A stretch of 14,311 bases of DNA from an uncultured Candidatus Saccharibacteria bacterium (GTDB taxonomy: Bacteria; Patescibacteriota; Saccharimonadia; Saccharimonadales; Saccharimonadaceae): positions 1 through 14,311 of the forward strand of contig CALFQW010000067.1 in assembly GCA_937919305.1 (NCBI GenBank), in the 5' to 3' direction. The notes beneath the pieces are model-generated. The model saw nothing but the letters and a program-made list of their open reading frames with translations. It was not told the origin of the DNA and made no database searches. The translations under genes and the position numbers were made by a program. This document shows positions 1 through 6,017 of this stretch, in pieces (position 1 is the first letter of the stretch; the number at the start of each line of letters is the position of its first letter).

Positions 1-1
1 G

Positions 2-313
2 CACGGTACAGAGCCGGTAACTCGCTACAAGAGGGACTCTATTCGGGTGCTTGGAACGGTCGGAGAGCCAATCAACCCTGAGGCGTGGATGTGGTACCAT
101 GAGCATGTGGGAGGCGAAAAATGTCCGATAGTCGACACCTGGTGGCAGACTGAGACGGGCGGCATCCTGATCACACCGCTTCCAGGGATGACGACCACGA
201 AGCCCGGTTCAGCGACGCGGCCGTTCTTCGGGGTGCATCCGAAGGTGGTGAGAGCGGACGGGACTGAGTGCGAAGTGAATGAGGGAGGCTACCTCGTCAT
301 CGAGCAGGCGTGG
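2..313 (+). CDS. acs: acetyl-CoA synthetase, internal fragment (foreign end piece)
   Basis: Acetyl-CoA synthetase makes acetyl-CoA from acetate, ATP and CoA through an acetyl-adenylate. The frame is open from base 2 and reads into the conserved acyl-adenylate core: GEPINPEAW, then [14 protein letters not shown] (the family's nucleotide-binding motif), then [13 protein letters not shown], ending at [10 protein letters not shown]. In this family that last stretch is normally followed by PGM and a long C-terminal part. Here the match stops after the Trp codon at 311-313, and the frame then runs to a stop at 323-325 through unrelated AT-richer DNA. Both ends are therefore missing: the left to the window edge, the right to a join. 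GC is clearly higher than in the rest (40 of 60 bases in 181-240 against 26 of 60 in 361-420). The identity is secure. I infer the fragment belongs to another genome. Confidence 0.9.
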
Positions 314-320
314 ATTATTG
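311..320. other. probable chimeric join (left)
   Basis: Homology to acetyl-CoA synthetase ends abruptly inside a highly conserved stretch, at the Trp codon 311-313. From there GC falls and sequence in the style of the core genome begins. No terminal repeats, integrase, tRNA or transposase lie beside it, so a mobile-element boundary has no support. An assembly or library chimera is the simplest reading. Confidence 0.75.
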
Positions 321-409
321 TATGAAGCAACGGCTTTTGCTAGGTTTGTATCGCGGACAATCTGGAGCCCTGTTTTTGTTATTTCCATGACGAGTGTTGT
401 ATGCATCAT
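314..409 (-). CDS. truncated small minus-strand gene of unknown function (5' end only)
   Basis: Reading leftward from an ATG at 409-407, about 32 codons stay open until the left join. The predicted start is [16 protein letters not shown], followed by [16 protein letters not shown]. An AAGG element sits a few bases upstream of this ATG, and codon choice (ATA, CTC, ACA) resembles the core genes. The frame stays open across the join into antisense acetyl-CoA synthetase, which is coincidental. I do not recognise the protein; nothing in these residues indicates a domain. It would be divergent to the Nudix gene, with a shared 60-base promoter region. It may equally be a non-coding stretch with a chance ORF. 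Confidence 0.35.
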
Positions 410-454
410 ACGCCTTATGCTTTGAGGGCGCAAATGGCTTTTTACGCCATAAGA

Positions 455-463
455 TGAGATACT
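455..463 (+). promoter_or_regulatory. extended -10 promoter of the Nudix gene
   Basis: TGAGATACT is an extended -10 element (TGn followed by a hexamer matching TATAAT at four of six positions). Seven bases separate it from the ATG at 471, so transcription would start at or within a base of the start codon. No Shine-Dalgarno sequence fits in that space. No convincing -35 was found. Confidence 0.45.
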
Positions 464-470
464 GTTTCAT

Positions 471-959
471 ATGTTTGATATATCTAAATTCATGTCTCCG
501 CGCCGGAGTGGTCGCGCGCTAGTTTTTCGTGAAGATCAGTTGCTGGTCATGTACCGCAAAAGATTCAGTCGTACTACTGGTGAATGGATAGAGTACTATA
601 GTATTCCTGGTGGTGGCATCGAAGCTAACGAAGATCCGATTGATGCAGTCGTTCGGGAACTCTATGAGGAGATGGGAGCAAAACTCGAGAATGTTATTCA
701 GGTTGGCTATAGAGAGGGTAAAGTGTTTACGCACTACATCTTTTCGGCGACGGTAAGTGATGACTTTGCTCCAGAGCTGCAAGTGAATTCAGAAGAAGCA
801 TATATCATGAACCAGAACAATCAGTTCATACCTACTTGGGTGAAAGTGAATGAACTCACGACCGAAAATCTTAGGTACTACAGCAGTTATTTGCCGCTCA
901 TTCATCAGCTCGCTAGCGGAGAGCGTCCTGCAAATATCGTGACTTTGTCAGCGAAATAG
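471..959 (+). CDS. Nudix hydrolase
   Basis: This 162-residue protein carries a complete Nudix box from Gly48 to Ala70 (GX5EX7REUXEEXGU), including Glu54, the RELYEE core at 62-67 and Gly69. The box coordinates Mg2+ for hydrolysis of a nucleoside diphosphate linked to another group. The fold starts near residue 14 (GRALVF) and the length is normal for a single-domain Nudix enzyme. Substrate cannot be read from sequence: mutated nucleotides, NDP-sugars and capped RNA are all possible. The ATG at 471 is the natural start; it has no Shine-Dalgarno sequence but follows a -10-like element closely, suggesting a leaderless mRNA. It is followed after 59 bases by the separately promoted FKBP gene. The family call is firm and the function general. 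Confidence 0.9.
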   Translation: MFDISKFMSPRRSGRALVFREDQLLVMYRKRFSRTTGEWIEYYSIPGGGIEANEDPIDAVVRELYEEMGAKLENVIQVGYREGKVFTHYIFSATVSDDFAPELQVNSEEAYIMNQNNQFIPTWVKVNELTTENLRYYSSYLPLIHQLASGERPANIVTLSAK

Positions 960-974
960 TAACAGCAAATCAGT

Positions 975-980
975 TATAAT
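975..980 (+). promoter_or_regulatory. -10 box of the FKBP gene
   Basis: A perfect TATAAT lies 38 bases before the start codon, in the gap after the Nudix gene. No good -35 stands at 16 to 18 bases. The expected leader carries the strong GGAGGAG ribosome binding site at 1008-1014, four bases before the ATG at 1019. Confidence 0.55.
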
Positions 981-1018
981 GAACTATCAAGTGCATGAAT
1001 TAGAAATGGAGGAGATGT

Positions 1019-1585
1019 ATGGCGACTAGTAAAGGCCAAAGGATAGGTATATGGGCAATCGCCGGGATAATGTTATTTGGCACCCTGGGCTCATTTTTCT
1101 TACCGATTCTTGTGAATGATTCTGAGTCACAAGAAGCCGAGTCTCAGCAGCAATTACTCGAAGAATATCAAAAACAAGCTGAGGAAGCTGCAAAAGCAAG
1201 ACTTGCTTCTTCACAGCCCTTAGAGGGTTATAGCGCTGATCCGTTCGATAAAGCAGCGGTGACCGATCTACAAGTGGAAGTATTATCAGAAGGTGATGGA
1301 CCTGTTGCAGCAGCTGAGTCGACAGTAAAGGCAAATTATTTCGGTTGGACTAGTGACGGAAAGATATTTGATAGCTCGAACCAGAACGGCACCACCGAGC
1401 CTATAGAATTTAGCCTCAACGGTGTAATATCTGGCTGGACAGAGGGGCTCACTGGCATCAAGCAAGGCTCGGTTGTGAAGCTAGTGATACCTGCAGACAA
1501 AGCCTACGGGGAAGCAGGGTCCCCACCGAATATCGGTCCGAATGAACCACTTGCGTTTATAGTTCAACTTGTCGAAGTTAAATAA
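1019..1585 (+). CDS. membrane-anchored FKBP-type peptidyl-prolyl cis-trans isomerase
   Basis: The protein (188 residues) has three parts: a hydrophobic helix at about 9-32, a charged Glu/Gln/Ala-rich segment at 36-62 that could form a coiled coil, and an FKBP domain at about 82-188. The FKBP signature is well kept: Tyr107, FDSS at 117-120, VISGW at 136-140, the EGL and KQG turns, Tyr163 of the AYG motif, and the closing LAFIVQLVEV strand. These residues line the proline-binding pocket that isomerises Xaa-Pro bonds. Positive residues (Lys5, Arg8) precede the helix and a long acidic stretch follows, so I infer the catalytic domain lies outside the cytoplasm, as a folding factor for exported proteins. 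The helix has no clear cleavage site and is probably an uncleaved anchor. GGAGGAG four bases upstream fixes the start. Confidence 0.93.
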   Translation: MATSKGQRIGIWAIAGIMLFGTLGSFFLPILVNDSESQEAESQQQLLEEYQKQAEEAAKARLASSQPLEGYSADPFDKAAVTDLQVEVLSEGDGPVAAAESTVKANYFGWTSDGKIFDSSNQNGTTEPIEFSLNGVISGWTEGLTGIKQGSVVKLVIPADKAYGEAGSPPNIGPNEPLAFIVQLVEVK

Positions 1586-1595
1586 AAAACACAAC

Positions 1596-1630
1596 ATATA
1601 GCGTATTGAACCGTATTCTGGGCGCTATAT
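1596..1630. repeat. inverted repeat enclosing a direct repeat at the grx-trxB promoter
   Basis: ATATAGCG at 1596-1603 and CGCTATAT at 1623-1630 are a perfect 8-base inverted repeat around a 19-base centre. Inside, CGTATT occurs twice (1602-1607 and 1612-1617), ten bases apart, one helical turn. The right arm runs into the -10 box of the glutaredoxin gene. There is no T-tract after it, so it is a poor terminator. The position suits an operator, but no known regulator site is recognised. Confidence 0.45.
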
Positions 1631-1633
1631 AAT
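1606..1633 (+). promoter_or_regulatory. promoter of the glutaredoxin-thioredoxin reductase operon
   Basis: TTGAAC at 1606-1611 (four of six to the -35 consensus) and a perfect TATAAT at 1628-1633 are separated by 16 bases. Transcription should begin near 1640. AGGA at 1655-1658 then serves the ATG at 1668. This promoter excludes the in-frame ATG at 1632, which lies inside the -10 box. Confidence 0.65.
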
Positions 1634-1667
1634 GAAAGCATTAGCTTTAAAAATAGGAACAAAGACT

Positions 1668-1919
1668 ATGGGCAAAAAAATAACTGTGTACACTCGAACG
1701 ACATGTGCTTATTGCGTTCAGGTGAAGAAATTACTTGACATGAAAGGTCAGCAATATAGCGTCGTAAATCTTGATGAAGATATAAAGGCTGAGCAAAACG
1801 TCATCGCAAAAAGTGGCGCTCGAACGGTTCCCGTAGTCACTGTTACTGATGAAAATGGTAATGAACGCGTTGCGAGCATTGGTTGGAACCCCGGCGCTCT
1901 CATGAGCGCTATAGCATAA
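1668..1919 (+). CDS. glutaredoxin-like thiol-disulfide protein
   Basis: This is a small 83-residue protein with a thioredoxin fold of the glutaredoxin/NrdH type. The redox motif is Cys13-Ala-Tyr-Cys16 after a first strand (KITVYTR), followed by the helix VQVKKLL; the cis-proline loop is TVPVV with Pro55. It should pass electrons to disulfides, for instance to ribonucleotide reductase. The start at 1668 is preferred over the in-frame ATG at 1632 because the latter overlaps the -10 box, while AGGA stands nine bases before 1668. The trxB ribosome binding site overlaps this gene's stop codon, so the two are co-translated. The pairing suggests the partner is reduced by thioredoxin reductase rather than by glutathione, which is the NrdH mode; this is inference. 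CAYC lies between the classical CPYC of glutaredoxins and the CxQC types of NrdH. Confidence 0.88.
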   Translation: MGKKITVYTRTTCAYCVQVKKLLDMKGQQYSVVNLDEDIKAEQNVIAKSGARTVPVVTVTDENGNERVASIGWNPGALMSAIA

Positions 1920-1929
1920 GGAGTTGATA

Positions 1930-2877
1930 GTGAGTAAAACAGTTCAAGGTGATACGAAAGAGCTGGTAGTTGTTGGTGCAGGACCAAGCGCGCTTGCAGC
2001 AGCTGTATATACGACACGAGAAGACATAGAGACGACACTGTACGAAAAGGGTGCGGTTGGAGGTCTTGCAGCGATAACAGACTGGGTCGATAATTACCCA
2101 GGTTTCTCAAAAGGAGTGTCGGGTATGGATCTCGCCCAACAGCTTCAAGATCAAGCCGTTAGATTTGGAACTGTCATTGAATATGGTGAAATCACTAGTA
2201 TCCAGCGTGACGATGAGAGTATTACCCTCTCTACAACCGGCGATGTTGTGAGGGCCAAGGCAGTATTAGTTGCAACCGGTAGTGACTACAAAAAGCTCGG
2301 TATTCCAGGAGAGACGGAATACTACGGGCGCGGTGTTCACTACTGCGCAACATGTGACGGAGCATTTTATCGTGACAAAAAGCTCGTTGTAGTTGGGGGT
2401 GGTAACTCTGCGCTACAAGAAGCTATATTCTTAACTAAATTTGCTTCACATATCGATCTTGCTGTGCGATCTGAGATCTCAGCCAGTGAGGTGCTGCAAC
2501 ATGAGCTTCAGCAATACGTTGATAACGGCAAGATAACCGTCCATTTAGGTCTAACCACAGACGAGATCACGAGTACAGATGGTAAGACCGTATCCGGCAT
2601 AAAAGGAAAACAAGCAGGAAAGTCAATAGAACTAGATTGCGATGGGGTTTTCGTGTTCATCGGATTACTTCCAAATACTGATTTTCTCAAGTCATCAGGC
2701 ATTAAGCTCGACGACTACGGATTTATAGAAACAGATTCAAACCTGCAGACATCTGTGAAGGGTGTGTTTGCTAGCGGAGACGTCCGCAGCGGTGCTACTA
2801 TGCAAATAGCGAGCGCAGTAGGAGAGGGTGCCACGGCAGCCTTGAAAATACGTGAGTATTTAGAAGGTAAGCTCTAG
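1930..2877 (+). CDS. trxB: thioredoxin reductase-like FAD oxidoreductase
   Basis: A flavoprotein of 315 residues, the usual length for low-molecular-weight thioredoxin reductases. In order: FAD-binding GAGPSA at 16-21, the NYPGF loop at 55-59, the redox pair CATC at 139-142, a second nucleotide-binding motif GGGNSA at 156-161, and the FAD-contacting SGDVR at 282-286. It passes electrons from a nicotinamide cofactor through FAD and the cysteine pair to a thioredoxin or glutaredoxin, here most likely its upstream neighbour. The HRR triplet that usually holds the 2'-phosphate of NADPH reads Val-Arg-Ser at 179-181, so the donor may not be NADPH. The start is GTG at 1930, six bases after AAGGAG (1918-1923), which overlaps the upstream stop; an in-frame TTG at 1924 lies too close to that site. 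It ends in a CTAG shared with the convergent gene. Confidence 0.92.
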   Translation: MSKTVQGDTKELVVVGAGPSALAAAVYTTREDIETTLYEKGAVGGLAAITDWVDNYPGFSKGVSGMDLAQQLQDQAVRFGTVIEYGEITSIQRDDESITLSTTGDVVRAKAVLVATGSDYKKLGIPGETEYYGRGVHYCATCDGAFYRDKKLVVVGGGNSALQEAIFLTKFASHIDLAVRSEISASEVLQHELQQYVDNGKITVHLGLTTDEITSTDGKTVSGIKGKQAGKSIELDCDGVFVFIGLLPNTDFLKSSGIKLDDYGFIETDSNLQTSVKGVFASGDVRSGATMQIASAVGEGATAALKIREYLEGKL

Positions 2878-3575
2878 TCTTTATTGCGCAAAGACTCGAC
2901 CAACTGTGCAGGGTAGTCAGTAACTATCCCATCAATACCTCGATCGATTAGCCTTTTGGCCGCCGAAGATCTGTTGACGGTGTATGCATATGTAAACAAA
3001 CCAAGCTCTTTCGCAGTATGGAGCGCTAGCCTGCTCGTGTAGAGTCGATGGAACCCTACGGCAGAGAGATCTATAGCTCGATGCAGTACGGCAAACAGCA
3101 AACTTCCTCTGCGGCTCAAGAATGCTAGTGCCGCTTCGGGACACTTCCTTCGTATGGCTGCGAGCACTAGCGGCTTACTAGAACTGAATAGTATCTTGTC
3201 CCAATCTGATTTTTTGTGAACGTGTTTTTTACTTACCTTGATAACAGCATTCACTGCTGTTCGCTCTTTGACTTCGATATTTAAAATCACTGTACCGAAT
3301 AACTCATCGAGAGCTTTCTCAAGGGAGAGTATTGGATGATCAGAACCCGCGGTGCGTTTTTGCAATTCTGCGTATGTGTATCGGCGTAATAGTGCTAGTT
3401 CGGTTTTTCTTGTGCCATATAGTCTTAAGCTATGACAAAGTACAGGCACCTTATCTTTTGTCAGGCGTACATCAAATTCGATCATATCCACGTCCGCGCG
3501 AAGCGCTTCACGCAGTGAAGAAAGAGAGTTTTCTTGATGCGTTCCTCTCGAGCCTCTGTGACCTATGATGAGCAT
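2874..3575 (-). CDS. glycerophosphodiester phosphodiesterase family protein
   Basis: The enzyme class splits glycerophosphodiesters into glycerol 3-phosphate and an alcohol, using Ca2+ or Mg2+ in a TIM barrel. Visible marks in the 233-residue protein are the N-terminal GHRG (His6, Arg7), QENS with Glu15, EFDV with Glu33 and Asp35, the second catalytic His48, and LNIEVKE with Glu101 and Lys103. The end, GIDGIVTDYPAQLVE, is also typical. The usual HD pair reads His48-Ser49, a mild departure. There is no signal peptide, so the protein is probably cytoplasmic. It begins eight bases after the stop of the PLD-like gene, indicating one transcript for lipid or polyol-phosphate turnover. The GAGG before its ATG lies about 11 bases away, rather distant, so coupling to the upstream gene may help. 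The stop overlaps that of trxB. Confidence 0.9.
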   Translation of the reverse strand: MLIIGHRGSRGTHQENSLSSLREALRADVDMIEFDVRLTKDKVPVLCHSLRLYGTRKTELALLRRYTYAELQKRTAGSDHPILSLEKALDELFGTVILNIEVKERTAVNAVIKVSKKHVHKKSDWDKILFSSSKPLVLAAIRRKCPEAALAFLSRRGSLLFAVLHRAIDLSAVGFHRLYTSRLALHTAKELGLFTYAYTVNRSSAAKRLIDRGIDGIVTDYPAQLVESLRNKD

Positions 3576-3583
3576 GGTTTAGT

Positions 3584-4570
3584 TTACCTCACCGATTGCT
3601 TATAAAATGTTTCGAGTTGCTTAATGATACTTTTATCAGTAGTTTCTAGGGCTATCTCTCTGGTTCCGAAGAGTACGCCAGAGCTTGTGTAGTTATGTGA
3701 GCCAGTAATAGCTACTTTTGACCCGTCATCGAGAGTAAAGACAATAAACTTTGCATGAAGATAACGTCGTCTGTTGTAGCTAGTCGTATGCTGAGATAGT
3801 TTCATGCCCAGCAAAATGATGAACTTGTTTATGAGGCCCGCCGTTGACCAATGATTGAAATACAAATCACTATCGGCTTTCTTGAGATTTCGCGAGAGTT
3901 TTCCGGTCGGACAGTATTGTGAGACAAATAGTACGTGTTTTGCACGTTGCGCCCAATAGTTCGCACGCCTATAGATGATCGAATCAGCAAGTATCCCACC
4001 GTCGATGAGCACCATGTTGTCGTCGTCACCAAATCGATGAGATCGATACCGAGAATTTGTTTTTTCAGCGTGTAATATCCTATCTTGCTCCGCATGCAGC
4101 TTATTCGCTAGATCCGCATTTTTGACATGGAACATATAGTCGACATAGCCCGTGCTTTTCGCTTTCATGTTGACACCACCAAAAGAGTAGACATCGTCGT
4201 CTATAACGAGCCACTTGCTATGTGTCCGCCCAGAGAAGAGAAGAGCGCTAAATTTACCAAGCCAGCTGAAAGTGACTCCCGATGAGGACAATTTTTTTTG
4301 CAACAATCGCGATTGCTTGATCTTTTGATCTCGTCCAGTCTTTAAAAAACTTTTTTTACTCGGCTCAATGTAGGTAAAGCTGTCTGCGGCCATACTCACT
4401 TGGACGCCGCGTTTTGCTGCATCGCAGAGGGCGTCGATCACTGGACGGGTGATGTCATCTTGTTCGAGCTCTAGGGCGACGAATGATATACGACGTTGAG
4501 CTCGAGGTATTTTTTCTGTAATGTCTGCGATGTACTGCAGTGGTGTAAGACGTTTATAACTGTAAGCCAC
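3584..4570 (-). CDS. phospholipase D superfamily protein (two HKD-type motifs)
   Basis: A 328-residue protein with two PLD half-domains. The first motif is canonical: His117, Lys119, Asp124, followed by GGVN at 131-134. The second has His272 and Lys274 followed by GSHN at 290-293, but the position of the usual aspartate is Thr279, with Asp281 and Asp282 two or three residues later. Members include cardiolipin synthases, phospholipases and some nucleases, all forming a phospho-histidine intermediate. There is no transmembrane segment, unlike typical cardiolipin synthases. The neighbouring glycerophosphodiester phosphodiesterase favours a role in phospholipid metabolism, but a nuclease cannot be excluded. 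The start is GTG at 4570, placed six bases after a perfect TATAAT, with no Shine-Dalgarno sequence: a predicted leaderless mRNA. Confidence 0.85.
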   Translation of the reverse strand: MAYSYKRLTPLQYIADITEKIPRAQRRISFVALELEQDDITRPVIDALCDAAKRGVQVSMAADSFTYIEPSKKSFLKTGRDQKIKQSRLLQKKLSSSGVTFSWLGKFSALLFSGRTHSKWLVIDDDVYSFGGVNMKAKSTGYVDYMFHVKNADLANKLHAEQDRILHAEKTNSRYRSHRFGDDDNMVLIDGGILADSIIYRRANYWAQRAKHVLFVSQYCPTGKLSRNLKKADSDLYFNHWSTAGLINKFIILLGMKLSQHTTSYNRRRYLHAKFIVFTLDDGSKVAITGSHNYTSSGVLFGTREIALETTDKSIIKQLETFYKQSVR

Positions 4571-4576
4571 TACAGC

Positions 4577-4582
4577 ATTATA
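4577..4582 (-). promoter_or_regulatory. -10 box of the PLD-GDPD operon (leaderless)
   Basis: On the minus strand a perfect TATAAT ends six bases before the GTG at 4570. With normal promoter geometry the G of GTG would be base +1. No -35 match was found at the usual distance. Confidence 0.6.
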
Positions 4583-4601
4583 GCCTTTGTTACCTTAAAA
4601 C

Positions 4602-4610
4602 TGCTACACT
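4602..4610 (+). promoter_or_regulatory. extended -10 promoter of ppa
   Basis: TGCTACACT is an extended -10 element with four of six matches in the hexamer. It predicts a leader of about 30 bases that includes the AAGGAG ribosome binding site at 4635-4640. It is divergent to the PLD promoter 20 bases away. Confidence 0.45.
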
Positions 4611-4646
4611 AAATATAAGAAGACAGATAGAAATAAGGAGAAGTTG

Positions 4647-5180
4647 ATGCCAGATTTTAATAAAGTGCTCGATGCCGGTGATGTGGCAAATGGAATAGTG
4701 AACACGGTTGTAGAGATTCCAAAGTGGTCAACACTGAAAGTCGAATGGAATCGCAAGGTTGCAGCTTTTGAGCTAGATCGAGTTGAGCCGAGCATTTTTG
4801 CCAAGCCTGTTAACTATGGATTTATACCGCAAACACTCGACGAAGACGGAGATGAACTTGATACGCTGATACTCACCAATGACCCGGTGCCAACAGGCGT
4901 ATTCATGAAGGCTCGCGTTATCGCAATTTTGAAATTTGAAGATGATGCTGAAGCTGACCACAAGGTGGTTGTCGTACCTGAAGATGATCGAAATACTGAC
5001 AATGCGATTACAAACATGAACGATCTTCATGAACGATGGCGACAAAAGATAGAACATCACTTTACTCACTATAAGGATCTCAAGAAACCTGGATCCACAA
5101 AAGTGCTCGGTTGGGGTGACGCTGAAGAGGCTCGTTCTGTAATACTAGAGTGCATAGAGCGGTATAAAACCGCTGCCTGA
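4647..5180 (+). CDS. ppa: inorganic pyrophosphatase, family I (soluble)
   Basis: This enzyme hydrolyses pyrophosphate to two phosphates and so pulls biosynthetic reactions forward. At 177 residues it has the normal bacterial family I length. The key pattern is PVNYGFIPQT followed by DEDGDELDTLI, which contains the DGDxxD metal-binding signature (DGDPxD in most members; Pro is replaced by Glu). The C-terminal HHFTHYKDLKKPG and VLGWGDAEEA blocks match the conserved Lys and Tyr region that holds the product. The ATG at 4647 is six bases after AAGGAG; an in-frame TTG three bases earlier is less likely. The gene ends with TGA, which shows that TGA is a stop in this organism. It stands alone between divergent and downstream promoters. 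Confidence 0.96.
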   Translation: MPDFNKVLDAGDVANGIVNTVVEIPKWSTLKVEWNRKVAAFELDRVEPSIFAKPVNYGFIPQTLDEDGDELDTLILTNDPVPTGVFMKARVIAILKFEDDAEADHKVVVVPEDDRNTDNAITNMNDLHERWRQKIEHHFTHYKDLKKPGSTKVLGWGDAEEARSVILECIERYKTAA

Positions 5181-5181
5181 T

Positions 5182-5210
5182 TTGTGCATAGTTAAGCTTG
5201 TGCTTATACT
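5182..5210 (+). promoter_or_regulatory. promoter of the DUF5684-like gene
   Basis: TTGTGC at 5182-5187 and TATACT at 5205-5210 are 17 bases apart. The -10 is good, the -35 weak. A small stem (TAAGC at 5193-5197 with GCTTA at 5202-5206) lies in the spacer and -10. Confidence 0.45.
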
Positions 5211-5257
5211 GAAGAACTAGAAATCAGCATTAATAGAATAAGAAAGAGTAAATCAAG

Positions 5258-5971
5258 ATGCCTGGAGAAACGTATACAACATCAGTCGCGAGTGGCGCGG
5301 GTGAACTAAATATAGTCGGGTTATTGTTCAATGTTGCAATACTGGTGCTCATTTATGCGTCACTTTGGCGAATATTCTCAAAAGCTGGAAAGCCAGGCTG
5401 GGCAGCTATTGTACCAATATACAACTTCGTAGTATTCCTTCAGATCATAAAACGTCCGGTATGGTGGCTCGTGCTCATACTGATTCCTTTCGTGAATTTT
5501 GTTGTCGCAATCATAATTACTCATGATTTATCTAAGGCATATGGTAAAGGTGTAGGAACAACACTCCTCCTTCTCCTCCTGCCTATAGTTGGCTATCCGC
5601 TTCTCGGCTTCGGCAGCGCCCAATACCAGCAAGCCGACTCTAACGAACCACTTGGTGACGGCAATATGCAGCAACCTGATAATCAGTCTGCAGAGACGAG
5701 TTCACTAGGCGCTCAACCTCAAGGCGTAAACACACCAACTCCTCAAGTTAATACAGAGGTGCCACAAAACAATATGAGCGCATCTGCCCAAGCGTCACCT
5801 GATGGTTTCGCTCAAACCGCTACGTCAGCAGCACCTGAGCCCCAGACAGCGACACCCCAAGATTCGCTGAATGGAATAAGCCAGCCCCAACAGGGTGATT
5901 ATCTCAATCCTGAACAAGAAGCAGCTGATCAGGATCAAAAACCACCCGCAAGCCCGCCAACTGTTGGTTAG
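5258..5971 (+). CDS. DUF5684-like small membrane protein with a disordered C-terminal tail
   Basis: The first 125 of 237 residues hold three hydrophobic helices (about 18-38, 68-88 and 100-118) with the family-typical WRIFSKAGKPGWAAIVPIYN between the first two and LSKAYGKGVGTTLLLLLLP and GFGSAQYQ towards the end. This resembles DUF5684 proteins, sometimes fused to signal peptidase I-like domains; the function is unknown. Residues 125-237 are low complexity, rich in Gln, Pro, Ala, Ser, Thr and Asn, with no predicted fold and few positive charges. The tail's side of the membrane cannot be decided from sequence; a surface or linker role is possible. The start ATG lies 48 bases downstream of a -10 box, with only a weak AGAAAGAG as ribosome binding site. 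A hairpin terminator follows the stop by 16 bases. Confidence 0.75.
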   Translation: MPGETYTTSVASGAGELNIVGLLFNVAILVLIYASLWRIFSKAGKPGWAAIVPIYNFVVFLQIIKRPVWWLVLILIPFVNFVVAIIITHDLSKAYGKGVGTTLLLLLLPIVGYPLLGFGSAQYQQADSNEPLGDGNMQQPDNQSAETSSLGAQPQGVNTPTPQVNTEVPQNNMSASAQASPDGFAQTATSAAPEPQTATPQDSLNGISQPQQGDYLNPEQEAADQDQKPPASPPTVG

Positions 5972-5987
5972 AGTTTGAAATCACCTG

Positions 5988-6017
5988 AAGACCTCGTAGT
6001 ATCTTACGAGGTCTTTT
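5988..6017 (+). terminator. intrinsic terminator between convergent genes
   Basis: An 11-base perfect stem (5988-5998 with 6005-6015) around a six-base loop runs into TTTT at 6014-6017. It follows the DUF5684-like gene by 16 bases. The right arm contains the last codons and the stop of the minus-strand RelA/SpoT gene. In the minus direction the stem is not followed by a T-run, so it should act mainly on the plus strand. Confidence 0.85.

Noticed and set aside
209..433. 74-codon minus-strand ORF starting at TTG 433
   Set aside because: Its C-terminal half is the antisense strand of acetyl-CoA synthetase across the join. Only the part from the ATG at 409 to the join is kept, as a doubtful truncated gene.
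1596..1630. Inverted repeat as an intrinsic terminator of the FKBP gene
   Set aside because: The centre is long, the stem AT-rich, and no T-run follows; it overlaps the next promoter.
1632..1667. Upstream ATG at 1632 for the glutaredoxin
   Set aside because: It lies inside the TATAAT box and would add twelve unconserved residues; the ATG at 1668 has an AGGA ribosome binding site.
1924..1929. TTG at 1924 as the trxB start
   Set aside because: It directly abuts AAGGAG, leaving no spacer, whereas GTG at 1930 has a six-base spacer.
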